Positions 1-5,111 of a DNA stretch of 5,708 nucleotides are shown here, piece by piece (within the stretch, counting starts at the first letter, position 1; each line of letters starts with the position of its first letter). The DNA comes from Bacteroidales bacterium UBA5326. GTDB lineage: Bacteria > Bacteroidota > Bacteroidia > Bacteroidales > UBA932. A model generated the notes under the pieces. That model had not been told where the DNA came from. It ran no database searches and worked only from the letters and a program-made list of their open reading frames with translations. The position numbers and the translations under genes were made by a program. The DNA is taken from positions 115,176-120,883 of the forward strand of contig DHQY01000006.1 of NCBI GenBank assembly GCA_002408205.1. The letters run 5' to 3'.

Positions 1-23
1 GAGTGAGGAGTGAGGAGTGAGAA
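1..23. repeat. AGTGAGG heptamer tract, cut by the window edge
   Basis: Three consecutive near-perfect copies of a 7-bp unit (AGTGAGG and its variant AGTGAGA) open the window. The same unit recurs at 1145-1165, 1818-1908, 3346-3366 and 4640-4652, each time at or just after a gene's 3' end. By analogy this copy probably marks the end of a gene lying to the left of the window; that is an inference. Confidence 0.75.
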
Positions 24-44
24 GGTGTGGTGATGAGGAATCTT

Positions 45-113
45 ACGGAATGAAAATACTAAAATACACGGAATAGAAACATCAAATCATACGGAATGTC
101 ATATCTTTGCACA
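45..113 (+). repeat. Three 23-bp phased repeats with ACGGAAT core
   Basis: ACGGAAT occurs at 45-51, 68-74 and 91-97, an exact 23-bp period. Units one and two agree at about 15 of 23 positions. The third unit diverges after the core and contains the -7 promoter box. The three units end at base 113, directly before the ATG at 114. Spacing and position suggest an operator-like or activator-binding array for the downstream ATPase gene, but no binding protein can be named. Confidence 0.5.
102..109 (+). promoter_or_regulatory. Bacteroidetes -7 box (TAtcTTTG) before the first ATPase gene
   Basis: TATCTTTG matches the Bacteroidetes sigma-ABfr -7 consensus TAnnTTTG and ends four bases before the ATG at 114. 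The expected transcription start would fall at or next to that ATG, so the mRNA would be leaderless or nearly so. No good TTTG -33 box is visible about 19 bp upstream; the ACGGAAT repeats occupy that space. The position also argues that the earlier in-frame ATG at 96, which lies upstream of the box, is not the true start. Confidence 0.5.
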
Positions 114-806
114 ATGGATATAAAAAATTATAAATCCCGAATCATTGATGCGAAGATTGAATCTTTGCTGGAAGCTTTTGGCGCAGTTTGCATAGAGGGC
201 CCAAAATGGTGTGGCAAAACGTGGACAGCTATTCGTCACAGTCAAAGTCAAGTCTTTCTGGGCGACCCTTCGGGTGGTTTTCAGAATCGTCAATTGGCAC
301 AAATTAGTCCGGAACTTGTTTTGACAGGCGACTACCCGCATCTGGTGGATGAATGGCAAGAGGTGCCTTCCATTTGGGATGCCGTACGATATAAAGTGGA
401 TTCCCTCGGGCTAAAAGGGTTATTCATTCTAACGGGATCTGCCACACCCAACCACAAGGGAGTGCTTCATAGCGGGACGGGGCGCATCGCGAGAGTATCT
501 ATGAGCCCGATGTCACTGTACGAATCGGGCGATTCCCATGGGAAGGTTTCTTTGATGGACTTATTCAATGGCGCGCAACAAGATGTGCTGACCGGAAATG
601 TCGATTTGATGCATCTAATAAACCTGACCGTCCGAGGTGGATGGCCGGCAGCGACAGGGGTTCCTGATGATGTGGCGTTCGAGTTACCAAAATCGTATAT
701 CGATGCGGTGGTTCAGGATGATGTCTATCGCGTTGACGGAGTGAAACGTGACAAGCACAAATGCTTGTGCTGTTTTGGGTGCATCGTCGTCTATGTTGAT
801 AAATGA
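114..806 (+). pseudogene. AAA_14/DUF4143 ATPase 1, N-terminal fragment
   Basis: This is the ATPase half of a P-loop ATPase of the AAA_14 plus DUF4143 type, abundant in Bacteroidetes and of uncertain function. Counting from the ATG at 114, Walker A is GPKWCGKT near residues 29-36, Walker B is HLVDEWQE near 76-83 with the acidic pair at 79-80, and a sensor-like LTGSATP follows near 105-112. The GGWPAA and SYIDAVVQDDVYR segments typical of the family come later. Homology stops after DGVKRDKHK at about 760. The last 15 or so residues are frame-shifted and end at the TGA at 806. Intact relatives have roughly 75 more residues between this point and the next homologous block, so the gene carries an internal deletion. 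An upstream in-frame ATG exists at 96, but the promoter box argues for 114. A truncated ATPase domain might still be made. Confidence 0.8.
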
Positions 807-1149
807 TTTACAAACATACGGCTTCTTATTCGAGTCCTTATGCGAACGGGATTTGAAGATTTATGCACGGGCACTTGGTGGACAGTTATTTCATTATCAG
901 GATTATAATAACTTCGAAATTGACGCAATCGTGCAACTTTCCGATGGGCGTTGGGGAGCTTTTGAGATTAAACTTGGGATGAATCAGGTAGATGAGACCG
1001 CCAAAAAATTGTTGCGTATTTGCGAATCGGCCAAAAACAAACAGGGTGCAGAACCATCCTTTCTATGTGTGATATGTGGCATGTCCAATGCCGCCTACAA
1101 ACGTCCGGATGGGGTTTATATCGTGCCAATTACTGCTTTAAAGCAGTGA
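748..1149 (+). pseudogene. AAA_14/DUF4143 ATPase 1, C-terminal fragment
   Basis: This is the C-terminal DUF4143 part of the same broken gene, in the +1 frame relative to the N-terminal fragment. From about base 766 it reads CAVLGASSSMLINDLQTYGF and then FESLCERDLKIYA, the family's usual entry into the nuclease-like domain. EIDAIVQLSDGRWGAFEIKLG follows near residues 62-82 of this frame and holds the D..ExK pattern of a PD-(D/E)XK-like fold. The end (YIVPITALKQ) matches the normal family C-terminus, so the 3' end is intact. The GTG at 748 is only an ORF boundary and there is no independent start signal. The stop TGA at 1147-1149 lies inside the first unit of a heptamer repeat. Confidence 0.8.
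751..771 (+). repeat. Palindrome at the deletion junction of ATPase 1
   Basis: Two overlapping perfect 7-bp hairpins lie exactly where homology breaks. ACAAGCA (751-757) pairs with TGCTTGT (762-768) across loop CAAA. AGCACAA (754-760) pairs with TTGTGCT (765-771) across loop ATGC. Short palindromes can promote deletion by replication slippage, so this may be the cause or the scar of the event. Confidence 0.6.
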
Positions 1150-1165
1150 TGAGTGAGGAGTGAGG
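1145..1165. repeat. AGTGAGG heptamer tract, three units
   Basis: The units are AGTGATG, AGTGAGG and AGTGAGG. The first unit contains the TGA stop codon of ATPase 1. The tract separates ATPase 1 from ATPase 2 and is the shortest clean example of the repeat in this window. Confidence 0.75.
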
Positions 1166-1257
1166 AGAAAATGTTACAAAATGCTACTTATAAGAAGTAT
1201 TTTACACCAAATATGCTGTTTATAAAATGTGATTTTTATAACGATTTTAAATCAAGT

Positions 1258-1431
1258 ATGACAGAGGTACAAAGAGATATAATGCAAGCATTGCTTAGTT
1301 GGAAGAATGAGCAGCAACGCAAGCCGCTGATCATTCAAGGAGCGCGTCAAATAGGTAAAACGTATGTGATGAGGCGTTTTGGAGAGCTTACGACGATTTG
1401 TCGGCATTCAAAATATATTTGTGCGATGTAG
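1258..1431 (+). pseudogene. AAA_14/DUF4143 ATPase 2, N-terminal fragment
   Basis: This is the extreme N-terminus of a second ATPase, of the subfamily that begins with a short helix and then RKPLIIQGARQIGKTYVMRRFG. Walker A is GARQIGKT at residues 28-35 from the ATG at 1258. I prefer that ATG because related proteins start a few residues before the QALLSWK segment. The same frame stays open upstream to about 1153, which would add a low-complexity extension not typical of the family. Homology ends near FGE at about 1385 and the remaining codons are out of frame, stopping at 1431. Walker B, the sensor and the central helical region are missing. Relatives suggest roughly 250-300 residues have been lost. 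The fragment is unlikely to be functional. Confidence 0.75.
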
Positions 1432-1829
1432 GGTTACTGCGTGTTATGTCTAAATTGCCAGGCGATGTGTTTTGGTCGGACAATCCACTGTTTACGGAAT
1501 TTAAAGGGGCAATGGCAGAGAATGCCGTGCTACAGTCACTTATAGCTCAATTCGAAGTGCAGCCACGCTATTGGACTTCAAACGGAATGGCGGAAGTGGA
1601 TTTTCTCTTGCAAGACGGACTTCGCCTGCTCCCCATAGAGGTTAAATCCGGCAGTCGATTGACGGGCAAAAGCCTGACGGTATATAACAACCAATACCAT
1701 CCCCAACTGTCCTTACGTTTCTCAATGAACAATCTGAAGTTGGATGGTCGTCTGTTAAATATTCCTCTGTTTATGGCCGATTGGACAAAGCAGCTGCTAA
1801 CGGGATTGAAGGTGGAAAGTGAGGAGTGA
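1386..1829 (+). pseudogene. AAA_14/DUF4143 ATPase 2, C-terminal fragment
   Basis: This is the 3' part of ATPase 2, in the -1 frame relative to the N-terminal fragment. Homology resumes at base 1386 with AYDDLSAFKIYLCDVGLLR, the standard start of DUF4143 in this subfamily. RYWTSNGMAEVDFLL and LLPIEVKSG follow, giving a D..ExK nuclease-like signature near residues 66-83, and then KSLTVYNNQYHPQLSLR and LLNIPLF, the normal C-terminal blocks. The domain therefore looks complete but has no start of its own apart from an internal ATG at 1398. The protein ends in Ser-Glu-Glu-stop, which is encoded by the first heptamer units of the tract at 1818-1908, so the repeat has taken over or supplied the stop codon. 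Confidence 0.8.
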
Positions 1830-1908
1830 GGAGTGAGGAGTGAGGAGTTAGGAGTGAGGAGTTGCGCACCATGAGAAGTGAGGAGTGAGAAGAGTGAGAA
1901 GTGAGGAA
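1818..1908. repeat. Main AGTGAGG heptamer tract
   Basis: Perfect AGTGAGG units run from 1818 to 1845. They are followed by the variant AGTTAGG (1846-1852), one more perfect unit, a 14-bp non-repeat interruption (1863-1876), and further AGTGAGG/AGTGAGA units to 1906. Because the unit is 7 bp and contains TGA, all three forward frames close within three units, while the reverse strand stays open. The tract fills most of the gap between ATPase 2 and the AlbA_2 gene. It is a simple-sequence tract likely to vary in copy number. Confidence 0.85.
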
Positions 1909-1932
1909 TTGGGGCAAAAATAATTGTTTAAT

Positions 1933-3357
1933 ATGTTGAATGTTGGCAGAATAGCGCAATTGATCAATCAGGGAGAGGGGCTCACGATAGAGTTCAAAAA
2001 AGCGAAAAACGCCCTTCCCGAATCTTTGTTCGAGACCATTTGTGCCTTCCTTAATCGCAACGGAGGTGTTGTCCTGCTGGGTGTAACTGATGACGGAACG
2101 TTAGAAGGAGTCGATCCTGCACAAGCACCTAAAATGCTGAAGGAGCTTACCAACCTGAGTAATAACCCACAGAAATTGTTCCCGGCTTTTCTTCTCGATG
2201 CAGAGATATTAGAATATCAGGGAAAAGTTCTCATCTATTTATATGTGCCGGCTTCATCGCAAGTACATCGCTGCAAGTCCAAAGTTTATGACAGAAGCGT
2301 AGATGGAGACTTTGAACTAAAGACCGACGAGCAAATCAGAAACTGTTATACTCGCAAAAATAACAGCTATTCTGAAAACACTATCTATCCGTTTCTCTAT
2401 GAAACCGATTTTGAGGCAGGTATTGTCGAAAGAGTAAGGAGGATAATTAGACTTAATCGTGCTGATCATCCCTGGAACGACTTGAGTGATGCGGACTTTT
2501 TCCGCGTGGCCGGTCTGTACAGAAGAGATTATGTTACGGAAAAAGTGGGTTTCACGATGTCCGCACTATTGCTTTTCGGCAAAGAAGAGGCCATTCAAAG
2601 TGCCATTCCGCATTATAAGGTAGATGCCCTGCTACGTAAAATAGATACAGATCGTTATGACGATCGTGAAAACATACGTTGCAATCTTGTGTTGGCTTAT
2701 GATAAGCTGATGGCATTTGTGACCAAACATTTACCTGATAAATTTTATATGCAGGGCGATCAACGCATTTCACTTAGAGATAAGATTTTTCGTGAGATTG
2801 TTGCTAACATGCTGATTCACCGTGAATACACCAATGCATATCCTTCAACTTTCATTATCTATAAACACAGAGTTGAAACTAAGAATGCCAATCGTCCACA
2901 TTTATACGGACAGTTGTTACCAGAAACATTTGTGCCATTCCCCAAGAATCCACATATTGCTCAGATATTTACTCAAATGGGACGATCCGAAGAGCTGGGT
3001 ACCGGATTGCGAAACGTGTATAAATATTCCAAAGCCTATTCCGGAAGCGAAAACATTCTGTTTAACGAAGAAGACGTCTTTACGGTTGATGTCCCATTGG
3101 ACAATGAAACAGAATCCGATAGAAATGTCCCAGAAAATGTCCCAGAAAATGTCCCAGAAAATGTCCCAGAAAGCAGAGGAAAAATAATATTGAAGTTAAT
3201 AAAGGGAAATAAAACCGTTTCTATGGGCGAAATGGCCTCCATATTGAAGGTAAATGTAAAAACGGTAAAAAGAGAATTATCTAAACTGAAACAGGAGGGC
3301 ATTCTCGTCCGCATTGGTCCTGCCAAAGGCGGGCACTGGGAAGTTAGTGAAGAGTGA
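1933..3357 (+). CDS. AlbA_2 domain, HATPase_c_4 and winged-helix protein (putative transcriptional regulator)
   Basis: This is the one complete large gene, about 474 residues from the ATG at 1933. A TTG at 1924 in the same frame is less likely. An N-terminal Schlafen-type AlbA_2 domain (about residues 10-130) shows GEGLTIEFKKAKN and ICAFLNRNGGVVLLGVTDDG. A RecG-like/HATPase_c_4 region (about 265-380) shows FREIVANMLIHREYTN near 286-301, NANRPH, and EELGTGLRNVYKYSK near 352-366. A linker of four Asn-Val-Pro-Glu repeats (about 398-413) leads to a C-terminal winged helix (about 416-470) with MGEMASILKVNVKTVKRELS as the helix-turn-helix. Family members are annotated as ATP-binding or DNA-binding transcriptional regulators; true targets are unknown. 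The gene stands alone between two heptamer tracts. Its own stop TGA lies in a degenerate heptamer, again giving Ser-Glu-Glu-stop. Confidence 0.88.
   Translation: MLNVGRIAQLINQGEGLTIEFKKAKNALPESLFETICAFLNRNGGVVLLGVTDDGTLEGVDPAQAPKMLKELTNLSNNPQKLFPAFLLDAEILEYQGKVLIYLYVPASSQVHRCKSKVYDRSVDGDFELKTDEQIRNCYTRKNNSYSENTIYPFLYETDFEAGIVERVRRIIRLNRADHPWNDLSDADFFRVAGLYRRDYVTEKVGFTMSALLLFGKEEAIQSAIPHYKVDALLRKIDTDRYDDRENIRCNLVLAYDKLMAFVTKHLPDKFYMQGDQRISLRDKIFREIVANMLIHREYTNAYPSTFIIYKHRVETKNANRPHLYGQLLPETFVPFPKNPHIAQIFTQMGRSEELGTGLRNVYKYSKAYSGSENILFNEEDVFTVDVPLDNETESDRNVPENVPENVPENVPESRGKIILKLIKGNKTVSMGEMASILKVNVKTVKRELSKLKQEGILVRIGPAKGGHWEVSEE
3124..3171 (+). repeat. Four 12-bp tandem repeats coding for Asn-Val-Pro-Glu
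   Basis: AATGTCCCAGAA is repeated four times without a mismatch, in frame inside the AlbA_2 gene. It codes for four NVPE units between the HATPase-like region and the winged helix. Since 12 is a multiple of 3, copy changes would alter linker length but never the reading frame. The identity of the units at DNA level suggests recent slippage. Confidence 0.9.
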
Positions 3358-3366
3358 GAAGTGGTG
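3346..3366. repeat. Degenerate heptamer tract after the AlbA_2 gene
   Basis: AGTGAAG, AGTGAGA and then AGTGGTG continue the heptamer theme with mutations. The tract overlaps the last codons and the TGA stop (3355-3357) of the AlbA_2 gene. The G-rich sequence to about 3393 may be further decayed repeat, which I cannot prove. Confidence 0.55.
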
Positions 3367-3402
3367 AAGATACTGGTGGCGGTGGGGAAGTGGTAATTTC
3401 AA

Positions 3403-3480
3403 TTTGTGCAGTAGAAGGGTTGATTTTTCGTGAATTTGTGCAGTAGAAAGATTGAAATTTCTTATTTTTGTGCAGTGAAA
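3403..3480 (+). repeat. Three 32-bp phased repeats with TTTGTGCAGTAGAA core
   Basis: TTTGTGCAG begins at 3403, 3435 and 3467, an exact 32-bp period, close to three helical turns. Copies one and two share 14 identical bases (TTTGTGCAGTAGAA) and about 24 of 32 overall. Copy three reads TTTGTGCAGTGAAA. The array lies just ahead of ATPase 3, where the 23-bp array sits ahead of ATPase 1. Each copy contains a TTTG, the core of the Bacteroidetes -7 box, but only the third has the preceding TA. It could be an operator array or duplicated promoters. Confidence 0.6.
3463..3470 (+). promoter_or_regulatory. Candidate -7 box (TAttTTTG) ahead of ATPase 3
   Basis: TATTTTTG matches TAnnTTTG and coincides with the third 32-bp repeat. 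Coding homology of ATPase 3 resumes 28 bases downstream. If this was the native promoter, the missing start codon and N-terminus were deleted from between it and base 3498. No clear -33 box is visible. Confidence 0.4.
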
Positions 3481-3497
3481 AACTCCTTGGACAATGA

Positions 3498-4598
3498 AAG
3501 CTACTGAAAAATCATATCAAATTTGGATATGTCAATTTTGATGATGAGCGCTTTTATGGGATCTCTTCTGAAGTTCTCAATCCGATATTGGAGGCACTGT
3601 ACCGGATTAACGGCGAATTTGATTGTCTGTTCTTAGATGAAATACAGAATGTCACGGGTTGGCATCTTTTTGTAAACAGGATGTTACGTCAGGGAATGAG
3701 GATGATCTTGACAGGTTCAAATGCTAATCTCCTTAGCGGCGAATTAAGTACATATCTTACAGGAAGAAATCATCAGATCGTATTGTATCCATTTTCCTTA
3801 AAAGAAAAGTGCTTATATGCCGGCATTGCGATTGACACATTTACCACAAAGGATAGGGCCTTGCGACAACGGATACTCGACAGCTATCTGATGGAGGGCG
3901 GATTCCCTGAACTGGCAGCTCAAAATGATAAACGCGATTATATTCAATCTCTTCTTGTCGCAATCGTCAGAAAAGATGTATGTCGTCGTTACAAGATAAA
4001 ACGTGAGGCCACCTTATGGCAGATAGCCAATCATTTAGTAGATAATTTTTGTCAGGAGATCTCATACAACAGACTTGCCCGAACTTATGGAGCTGGGTCA
4101 ATACATACAGTTAAAAACTATGTATCATATCTTGCGGAGGCCTATCTGATCAGGCTGATATACAAGTACTCTTTCAAGAGCAAGACACGTCAGACAAGTT
4201 GCAAGAGCTATCTGGTCGATACTGCTTTTCAATCGTTTAGAGAGAACACGCCGGCCGGCAACAATGAAGGCTGGCGCTTGGAAAACGTGGTTTGCATAGA
4301 ACTGCTAAGACGTATAAAGTCGGAGTATCAAGATGTTTATTATATCCGACAAGACGGGTTCGAAGTGGATTTTGTAATTTGTGAAGGAAATAAAGTCTTA
4401 CAATTGATACAAGTGACTACAGAATTGGATGCGATAGGCACCAAACAGTATCGTCGGGAAGCAGGCGGTTTGGTGAAAGGCTCCGAATTGACAGGCTGCA
4501 ACGATTTGACAATCATCGTTTTGAATGGAGCAGAAGACACCTTGTCTGAAGGCAATAAACAAATCAAAGTAGTTCCTGCCGCCCAATGGCTGGTATGA
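3498..4598 (+). pseudogene. AAA_14/DUF4143 ATPase 3, lacking its N-terminus
   Basis: Coding homology is continuous from base 3498 (LLKNHIKFGYVNFDDERFYG) to the TGA at 4598. An in-frame TGA at 3495-3497 blocks the upstream side and no ATG lies near the break. The first about 45-60 residues, including Walker A, are absent. What remains has Walker B CLFLDEIQN (about residues 43-51 from base 3498), sensor MILTGSNANLL, SYLMEGGFPE, a winged-helix-like stretch around SYNRLARTYGAGSIHTVKNYVSYL, and the DUF4143 tail with EVDFVICEGNK and LIQVTTE. In that tail the ExK of other subfamilies is replaced by Gln-Val-Thr, so nuclease activity is doubtful. The C-terminus (IKVVPAAQWLV) is normal for the family. 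The TTG at 3588 is the first possible start and would give 336 residues without a P-loop. I call it a 5'-truncated pseudogene. Confidence 0.78.
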
Positions 4599-4639
4599 CA
4601 GTTAAAGAGCCTAATGATAATCGGTGGTTTTGGTAATGC

Positions 4640-4652
4640 GGAGTGAGGAGAG
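4640..4652. repeat. Remnant heptamer repeat after ATPase 3
   Basis: GGAGTGAGGAGAG contains a single full AGTGAGG and parts of neighbours, 42 bases after the ATPase 3 stop and directly before the nested palindrome. It is the weakest of the heptamer sites here but sits in the expected position. Confidence 0.45.
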
Positions 4653-4654
4653 TT

Positions 4655-4751
4655 GAACGGGAAACACCACCCAGTTGCTGAAGCAACCGAGTGCAGGATT
4701 TACCCGTTTAAGAACTTCCGACAAGCTATTCAGAACGGGAAACACCTCCCA
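4655..4751 (+). repeat. Direct repeat pair GAACGGGAAACACC(A/T)CCCA
   Basis: The 19-bp sequence occurs at 4655-4673 and 4733-4751 with one mismatch, 78 bp apart. Each copy is followed by a different hairpin (GTTGC and CCCATTGGC stems). It forms the left arms of the nested inverted-repeat block. Confidence 0.75.
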
Positions 4752-4783
4752 TTGGCTGGCGCCAATGGGTCCTTCCCTCCGCG

Positions 4784-4879
4784 GGCGCGAGGTTTCACTT
4801 ATCTGAAAAGCTTGGGAAGTTCTTAGCTGCGTGTACTGTTTGACCCTTGATTTAACTGAGGCGCGAGGTTTCCCTTATC
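4784..4879 (+). repeat. Direct repeat pair GGCGCGAGGTTTC(A/C)CTTATC
   Basis: The 20-bp sequence occurs at 4784-4803 and 4860-4879 with one mismatch, 76 bp apart. Its GAGGTTTC core is complementary to the GAAA..CCTC part of the left-arm repeats, so it supplies the right arms of the nested block. Confidence 0.8.
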
Positions 4880-4913
4880 AAGGGAGCAGAGAATCGTTTA
4901 CTACTCAAAGCAG

Positions 4914-5111
4914 ATGGAAAAAAATAACTTTGGTATGATGTCTGAAGATGAACTCTCGTTGCAGGAGATAGGGGAGGCGTTGCGGATGGCCGATGAAAAA
5001 CGGCTGGATCCGCAGCTGAGCGAGAAACAACGCGGATTTATGGATACTTGTGCCAACAGGCGTAATAGTAAACAGGTTATTAACGAAAAAGGGAGATTTG
5101 ATGTGTTCTGA
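4914..5111 (+). CDS. Short unrecognised ORF, probably a gene start fused out of frame to tcmP
   Basis: The ORF codes for 65 residues and starts at an ATG just after the palindromic block; there is no clear ribosome binding site. I do not recognise the protein. The first about 42 residues (to KQRGF) are charged and look helical, with SLQEIGEALRMADEKRLD as the clearest segment, and the bases here are richer in G+C than what follows. From about base 5035 another frame carries clear tcmP homology, so the last about 24 residues are read from tcmP out of frame and are probably meaningless. The true protein was likely longer and has lost its 3' end in a deletion that joined it to tcmP. No signal peptide or membrane segment is visible. 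Confidence 0.45.
   Translation: MEKNNFGMMSEDELSLQEIGEALRMADEKRLDPQLSEKQRGFMDTCANRRNSKQVINEKGRFDVF

Larger units (their letters stand above)
4653..4884 (+). other. Nested inverted-repeat block: candidate structured RNA or palindromic element
   Basis: This fills the gene-free gap 4599-4913. A first hairpin unit pairs TTGAACGGG (4653-4661) with CCCGTTTAA (4703-4711, one G-T pair) around stem GTTGC/GCAAC (4674-4687). A long stem pairs 4709-4719 with 4815-4825 perfectly (11 bp), continuing with 4722-4727/4809-4814 and 4729-4734/4802-4807. Inside it, 4739-4742 and 4745-4748 pair with 4789-4796, enclosing a perfect 9-bp hairpin CCCATTGGC/GCCAATGGG (4748-4769). A third hairpin pairs CCCTTGAT (4844-4851) with ATCAAGGG (4877-4884). 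No T tract follows, so it is not a plain terminator. The block could be a leader, a small RNA or a MITE-like remnant; I recognise no known family. Confidence 0.55.

Noticed and set aside
748..806. Programmed ribosomal frameshift joining the two ATPase 1 fragments
   Set aside because: The frames overlap and a hairpin is present, but about 75 family residues are missing at this point, which a frameshift cannot restore. No classic slippery heptamer is seen.
1398..1431. Programmed -1 frameshift joining the ATPase 2 fragments
   Set aside because: Walker B and the whole central region are absent, so a deletion explains it better.
1921..1932. -7 promoter box for the AlbA_2 gene (TAATTGTTT)
   Set aside because: It resembles TAnnTTTG only loosely, with wrong spacing or a G interruption. 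A promoter must exist nearby, but I cannot place it.
1771..1959. Minus-strand ORF rich in Ser, Leu, Thr, Pro and His repeats
   Set aside because: It is the reverse reading of the AGTGAGG heptamer tract, which contains no stops on that strand. There is no independent coding sign.
2822..3187. Plus-strand ORF inside the AlbA_2 gene ending in repeated Lys-Met-Ser-Gln
   Set aside because: It is an out-of-frame shadow of the AlbA_2 gene; its repeats are the NVPE repeats read in another frame.
3036..3326. Minus-strand ORF with a Thr-Phe-Ser-Gly repeat
   Set aside because: It is antisense to the 12-bp repeats and the winged-helix region, where the + strand homology is clear.
3403..3480. CRISPR array
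   Set aside because: The 32-bp spacing is regular, but the repeat core is only about 14 bp with 18-bp spacers that resemble each other, there are three copies, and no cas gene is present.
4834..4842. -7 box TACTGTTTG ahead of the short ORF
   Set aside because: The spacer is three bases instead of two, and it lies inside the nested inverted-repeat block, about 70 bases from the ATG at 4914.
4844..4884. Rho-independent terminator
   Set aside because: The stem CCCTTGAT/ATCAAGGG has a 25-nt loop and is followed by AGCAGAG, with no T tract.
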